From Cyanobacteria bacterium UBA8803 (GTDB lineage: Bacteria > Cyanobacteriota > Cyanobacteriia > Cyanobacteriales > Coleofasciculaceae): a stretch of DNA of 7,714 bases. Shown piece by piece: positions 5,063 through 7,714 of the stretch. The first letter of the stretch is position 1. Each line of letters opens with the position of its first letter. The DNA is taken from NCBI GenBank assembly GCA_003505715.1, contig DNXU01000354.1, positions 364 through 8,077 on the forward strand, written 5' to 3'. The notes under the pieces are model-generated. The model searched no databases. It was not told the origin of the DNA and saw only the letters and a list, made by a program, of their open reading frames with translations. Made by a program: the position numbers and the translations under genes.

Positions 5063-5878
5063 ATGAAAAAGTCTGTCGTTTATTTAAAAAAAATTTCCTT
5101 GGCCTTGTCAGTGGGTTTGGTAATTGTTATGGAATTTCCTGCTGTAGCCAAGGTCGAACCAACTTCCCTGCCTCAAAACTCGCCAACCTCCTGGCAAACT
5201 ATCGTAGCTCAACGACGTGCCCGCCTACGTTTTAAAGTTCGGGGGGTTGGGTTCTCCACTCGTCGAACTGGAGCAACATCGCGAGGTGGTTGTAGTGCCG
5301 ATCGCAATGCTCAACCCATCAGACTTTTGCTGCCGGAGTTCGTGCGGGAGAACCAGGTTGACGTTGAATCAACAATAGACGCTCGTCCCACCTTCTTTGT
5401 GCATATTCCCCAAACGTCTGCACCTCAAGCTGAATTTCAACTGTTGGACGATCGCGGGAAGCAAATCTATCAGAAAACCTTTGACCTACAGAGTACTCCT
5501 ACTGTGGTCGTGATTAGCATTCCGAATAGCTCTGATGCACCTTCTCTTGAGTTGGGTAAAACCTATAAATGGAAGGTAGCACTGAATTGTGACCCTGATG
5601 ACCCCACAGTAGATGAGAGCGGCAAGCCACAGGTTATCGGCTCGATTAAGCGAGTGGAACCAAGCGTCGCCCTTGCCAATGAGTTAAAGAGAAATACCAG
5701 GCGCGATCGCCCCTCGATCTTTGCCGCAGCAGGCAGGTGGAATGACACGCTTACCAGTCTGGCTCAATTGCGTATCGCTAATCCTAATGACGCTACCTTG
5801 AGAGAGGATTGGAAAAGTTTGCTCGACTCAGTTGGGTTAGGAAAAATTGCTGAGGCACCCTTGTTGCCTGTAATTTGA
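5063..5878 (+). CDS. DUF928 domain protein, exported
   Basis: A 271-residue protein with a basic, hydrophobic N-terminus (KKSVVYLKK, then LALSVGLVIVM) that looks like a Sec signal peptide cleaved near residue 29 (AVAK). The mature part carries the DUF928 pattern: a glycine/arginine segment ending RGGC (Cys77), LLLPEF, RPTFFVHIPQT (108-118), the AEFQLLDDRGKQIYQKTF strand pair, a KTYKW...NCDP segment (Cys176), RVEPS (197-201) and a helical C-terminus with WNDTL and DWKSLLDSVGL. The two cysteines might form a disulfide after export (inference). DUF928 is largely cyanobacterial, and I know of no assigned function. The ATG at 5063 has GGGAG four to five bases upstream, a rather short spacing. The gene appears monocistronic with a long structured leader and converges with aroK. 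Confidence 0.85.
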   Translation: MKKSVVYLKKISLALSVGLVIVMEFPAVAKVEPTSLPQNSPTSWQTIVAQRRARLRFKVRGVGFSTRRTGATSRGGCSADRNAQPIRLLLPEFVRENQVDVESTIDARPTFFVHIPQTSAPQAEFQLLDDRGKQIYQKTFDLQSTPTVVVISIPNSSDAPSLELGKTYKWKVALNCDPDDPTVDESGKPQVIGSIKRVEPSVALANELKRNTRRDRPSIFAAAGRWNDTLTSLAQLRIANPNDATLREDWKSLLDSVGLGKIAEAPLLPVI

Positions 5879-5906
5879 TTCCTTAAACCTAATTTTATTT
5901 GGCACT

Positions 5907-5936
5907 CCCTAAACTCTTCCCTAGTTATTTTTAGGG
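5907..5936. terminator. Possible shared terminator between DUF928 gene and aroK
   Basis: CCCTAAA (5907-5913) pairs with TTTAGGG (5930-5936). An alternative shorter stem uses CCCTA (5919-5923) with TAGGG (5932-5936). It lies between two convergent gene ends and overlaps the last aroK codons. The stem is short and the T-run is inside the loop, so confidence is low. Confidence 0.3.
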
Positions 5937-6496
5937 TCAATTGCTGCTGATTTAAGTACCGTGGGAATCTCAGCAATTAACCGCGCTACAATCTGTTCTG
6001 ATGTATCGCTGGCACTGACCCGGATGTGCAAGTCTGCTTCTGCATAAAGACTACGCCGCTGATCGAGTAGCTTTTGTAGTGCTGACCCTGGATCGGGATT
6101 TTGCAACAGAGGGCGAGCCGTATCGTTTTGCAGGCGTTCGATTAATACCTCTATCGGGACATCGAGCCACACAACTAAACCGTGGTGCAGGTAACTCCAA
6201 TTTATGGGTCGCAGCACAATTCCACCACCTGTGGCCACGATTGACTTAGTATAAGCCGATAAGTCTGACAGCACGTTAGTTTCCAGATTCCGAAACGTTT
6301 CTTCACCGTCATCGGCAAAAATCTGTTTAATCGTTTTCTTCTGGTTAATCGTTTTCTCCACCACTAGCTCAATGAGTTCGTCGGTATCAAAAAAACGGTA
6401 GCCCAGTTCAGCTGCCAGTAAACGTCCTACGGTGGTCTTCCCGGCACCCATCATGCCAATCAGAAAAATATTAATTCCCTTTAATAAGTCATTCAC
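5921..6496 (-). CDS. aroK: Shikimate kinase AroK
   Basis: A 191-residue cytoplasmic enzyme that phosphorylates shikimate to shikimate 3-phosphate with ATP, the fifth step of chorismate synthesis. Motifs: Walker A GMMGAGKTT (14-22), shikimate-binding DTD (37-39), FR (68-69), the ATGGG loop (88-92), lid RPLL (128-131, Arg128), and RRSLYAEAD (147-155), whose Arg helps hold shikimate. The start is GTG at 6494-6496: GGAGG at 6504-6508 lies seven bases upstream, and the nearby ATG (6490-6492) is in another frame. It is slightly long because of a six-residue insertion at about 48-57 (KTINQKKTIKQ), encoded by an 18-bp tandem duplication. The gene converges with the DUF928 gene and lies just downstream of a group II intron on the same strand. 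Confidence 0.96.
   Translation of the reverse strand: MNDLLKGINIFLIGMMGAGKTTVGRLLAAELGYRFFDTDELIELVVEKTINQKKTIKQIFADDGEETFRNLETNVLSDLSAYTKSIVATGGGIVLRPINWSYLHHGLVVWLDVPIEVLIERLQNDTARPLLQNPDPGSALQKLLDQRRSLYAEADLHIRVSASDTSEQIVARLIAEIPTVLKSAAIDPKNN
6327..6357 (-). repeat. 18-bp-period direct duplication inside aroK
   Basis: TTAATCGTTTTCT occurs at 6327-6339 and again at 6345-6357, offset by exactly 18 bases. It preserves the frame and encodes the doubled KTINQ/KTIKQ segment of AroK. Shikimate kinases usually have only one such segment between the DTD motif and the IFA..GE..FR motif. Confidence 0.85.
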
Positions 6497-6503
6497 CTAG
6501 ATA

Positions 6504-6508
6504 CCTCC
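6504..6508 (-). promoter_or_regulatory. Ribosome-binding site of aroK
   Basis: GGAGG on the minus strand, seven bases before the GTG at 6494-6496. It decides in favour of the non-ATG start. It lies about 33 bases downstream of the predicted intron 3' end, so it belongs to the exon and is not removed by splicing. Confidence 0.75.
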
Positions 6509-6540
6509 GAAGCTGGAAGCTACGTCTTTATGAACTACCC

Positions 6541-6579
6541 GCTGGCTAAGGACAGGGAGTCACCTCCCTGCCTCGCCTA
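6541..6579 (-). ncRNA. Group II intron domain VI
   Basis: The minus strand folds into CAGGGAG (6570-6564), tetraloop GUGA, CUCCCUG (6559-6553). The lower stem pairs GG with CC, A with U and G with U, and below a bulged A, GGC (6577-6575) pairs with GCC (6546-6544). The bulged A at 6547 would be the branch point, seven bases from the predicted intron end, as expected. Confidence 0.75.
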
Positions 6580-6581
6580 CA

Positions 6582-6615
6582 AAACCGAACGTGAGACTTT
6601 CACCTCATCCGGCTC
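6582..6615 (-). ncRNA. Group II intron domain V (catalytic hairpin)
   Basis: A textbook 34-nt domain V. GAGCCGGA (5' arm) pairs with UUCGGUUU including G-U pairs. A distal helix of UGAGGU with GUCUCA is capped by a GAAA tetraloop. A two-base CG bulge lies on the 3' side. It begins one base after the maturase stop codon (6617-6619). Intact pairing suggests that the catalytic core has not decayed. Confidence 0.93.
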
Positions 6616-6616
6616 C

Positions 6617-7714
6617 TCAGTGACTTGGGCAACTGTCAGTGCTACCTCCAGCCGAACCATCTTCGGCTGTTTTTGTATCATGACAATGTTTGTGTAAAAG
6701 CTGGAGATTGTTGTATTCATCCTTACCGCCTTTTGAACGGGGGATTTTATGGTCGATATCCCATACATCTCCTTCTCTGAAAGTTTGTCCGCAGTGGTCG
6801 CACTTACCCTTTTGTCTCTTAAGCAGAATTGCCTCTCTTGTTGAGATTTCAGGGTGTTTGCCCATCCTTGTACTCCAGTAAACCTGGTTTCCGTCGTATG
6901 GAGACGATTCGCCTTTAACTTTGGCATGACGGACTATAGGAGTCTCATGATGCGTAATTAGCCGCATTAGGTTTTCACCTTCAGACCTGGCTGCGAATAC
7001 CCAGTTGTTGCCGTTCTGGTTTTTCCAGTATTTGGTTTTAATCCACCTAGTTGATTTTTGTGGATGACGGCGTTTTGCCCAAGCTATAAGCTTTTGATAC
7101 ATTAGGTGGTCTTGATGCGTGTAAGCTTCCTTGCTTACCACTGTTGAGTAGTAGTTTGCCCATCCTCGAATGATTGGATTAAGTTTTCCAATTAGCGCTT
7201 TTTGAGTCGCCGTCTTATAGGCTTCGATGATACTAGCTACTTGGTTGTAATGTATCTTCTGCTTCTCTTTGCTTGGGGTGATGATTGTCTTGAAGCCTAG
7301 CAATTTGCCGTTATTTTTCCCGGAGTGATATTTTCCTACCGGAAATTGCCGTATGTTGAACCCAAGGAAGTTAAAACCTGGGGTATTCCCCTCAAACTCC
7401 TCAAGGGTATGGGCTAGGCGAGTTTTACTAGGCTTTAATTCCAAACCCATGCCTTTTAACCATTCAGAGATTATCTCCCTGCATCTTTGGACAACGGTTA
7501 TGTCTTCGTGGAGAATTACGAAGTCATCGGCATACCGAATGAAGTTGGGGGCTGTAAATACCCCAGCATACTTCCCTTCTTTATATACCTTCCTTGTGGG
7601 GAAGGCTTGCACTATTCGGTTTTCCATCCCGTGGAGAGCAATATTTGCCAGTAGTGGAGAAATCACTCCTCCCTGCGGTGTACCCTCTGATGTTGGAAAC
7701 AACTGCTTGTTATC
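6617..7714 (-). CDS. ltrA: Group II intron reverse transcriptase/maturase with HNH endonuclease domain (N-terminus beyond window)
   Basis: The frame is open from the right edge (GAT AAC AAG CAG TTG...) to TGA at 6617-6619, giving 365 visible residues. The TTG at 7700-7702 is an internal leucine, not a start. Visible parts: RT block with GTPQGGVISPLLANIAL (about 11-27), catalytic YADD (61-64; DNA 7523-7534), the FLGF and thumb region, the maturase X segment KLNPIIRGWANYY (about 177-189), and a C-terminal HNH nuclease. The HNH part has CDHC (305-308), DIDH (319-322), NN (335-336) and CH (344-345). The protein binds its intron RNA, helps splicing, nicks the target's second strand and primes cDNA synthesis. 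All visible catalytic residues are intact, so it may be active. About the first third (fingers domain) is missing. Confidence 0.95.
   Translation of the reverse strand, partial: DNKQLFPTSEGTPQGGVISPLLANIALHGMENRIVQAFPTRKVYKEGKYAGVFTAPNFIRYADDFVILHEDITVVQRCREIISEWLKGMGLELKPSKTRLAHTLEEFEGNTPGFNFLGFNIRQFPVGKYHSGKNNGKLLGFKTIITPSKEKQKIHYNQVASIIEAYKTATQKALIGKLNPIIRGWANYYSTVVSKEAYTHQDHLMYQKLIAWAKRRHPQKSTRWIKTKYWKNQNGNNWVFAARSEGENLMRLITHHETPIVRHAKVKGESSPYDGNQVYWSTRMGKHPEISTREAILLKRQKGKCDHCGQTFREGDVWDIDHKIPRSKGGKDEYNNLQLLHKHCHDTKTAEDGSAGGSTDSCPSH

Larger units (their letters stand above)
6541..7714 (-). mobile_element. Group II intron, 3' portion (5' part beyond window)
   Basis: On the minus strand, entering from the right edge: intron-encoded reverse transcriptase/maturase/HNH protein, then domain V directly after its stop codon, then domain VI with a bulged adenosine. 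Group II introns are self-splicing ribozymes that move by retrohoming. The encoded protein assists splicing and reverse-transcribes the intron into target DNA. Domains I-III and the 5' splice site are outside. The 3' end is placed near 6541 from the branch-point distance; the last two bases there read GC rather than the usual AY, so allow a few bases of error. The ORF type (RT-maturase-HNH) suggests a chloroplast-like or IIB lineage, which is an inference. Confidence 0.88.

Noticed and set aside
6577..6927. 116-codon minus-strand ORF overlapping the intron
   Set aside because: Lies over the HNH-coding region and domain V in a different frame; the real frame has HNH motifs.
7700..7702. TTG as the start of the maturase gene
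   Set aside because: The frame continues to the window edge and the codon falls inside the RT domain just before the GTPQGG block.

Overview
This window looks like cyanobacterial chromosome, probably from a filamentous genus. I base that on four exact HIP1 octamers (GCGATCGC), heptameric short tandem repeats, and typical cyanobacterial families: WD40 protein, DUF928, a DUF29-like protein, a DUF4118-PAS hybrid histidine kinase and an HNH-type group II intron maturase. The species cannot be named from the sequence alone. I found no defence system, CRISPR array or wholly new system. The interest lies in scars of genome remodelling and in unassigned RNA or DNA structures.

Layout, left to right. 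The 3' end of a WD40-repeat gene runs off the left edge on the + strand (2-655). Two heptamer arrays and a hairpin-rich stretch (656-825) separate it from a convergent small membrane-protein gene (800-1033, -). A 579-base gap without a recognisable gene follows. Then come moaC (1613-2107, -), tRNA-Arg(ACG) on the + strand (2156-2229), and a large hybrid histidine kinase (2279-4270, -). A perfect 12-bp-arm inverted repeat covers the kinase stop codon. Just upstream of the preferred kinase start lies an in-frame relic of a receiver domain (4271-4351), about 79% identical in DNA to the matching part of the kinase's own C-terminal receiver.

Further right is a 75-codon DUF29-like gene that appears to have lost its middle (4498-4725, -). 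A gap follows (4726-5062) with an extended -10 promoter and a structured leader that appear to serve a secreted DUF928 protein (5063-5878, +). Convergent with it is aroK, shikimate kinase (5921-6496, -), which carries an internal 18-bp tandem duplication. The right end is the 3' part of a group II intron on the - strand: reverse transcriptase/maturase with an HNH domain, then domains V and VI. The intron ends about 45 nt upstream of the aroK start codon in the same orientation, so aroK may be expressed from a transcript that crosses the intron.

Functionally the genes are unrelated housekeeping and accessory functions: molybdopterin synthesis, aromatic amino acid synthesis, sensing, a tRNA and cell-envelope or unknown proteins. 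No multi-gene operon with a shared role is evident.
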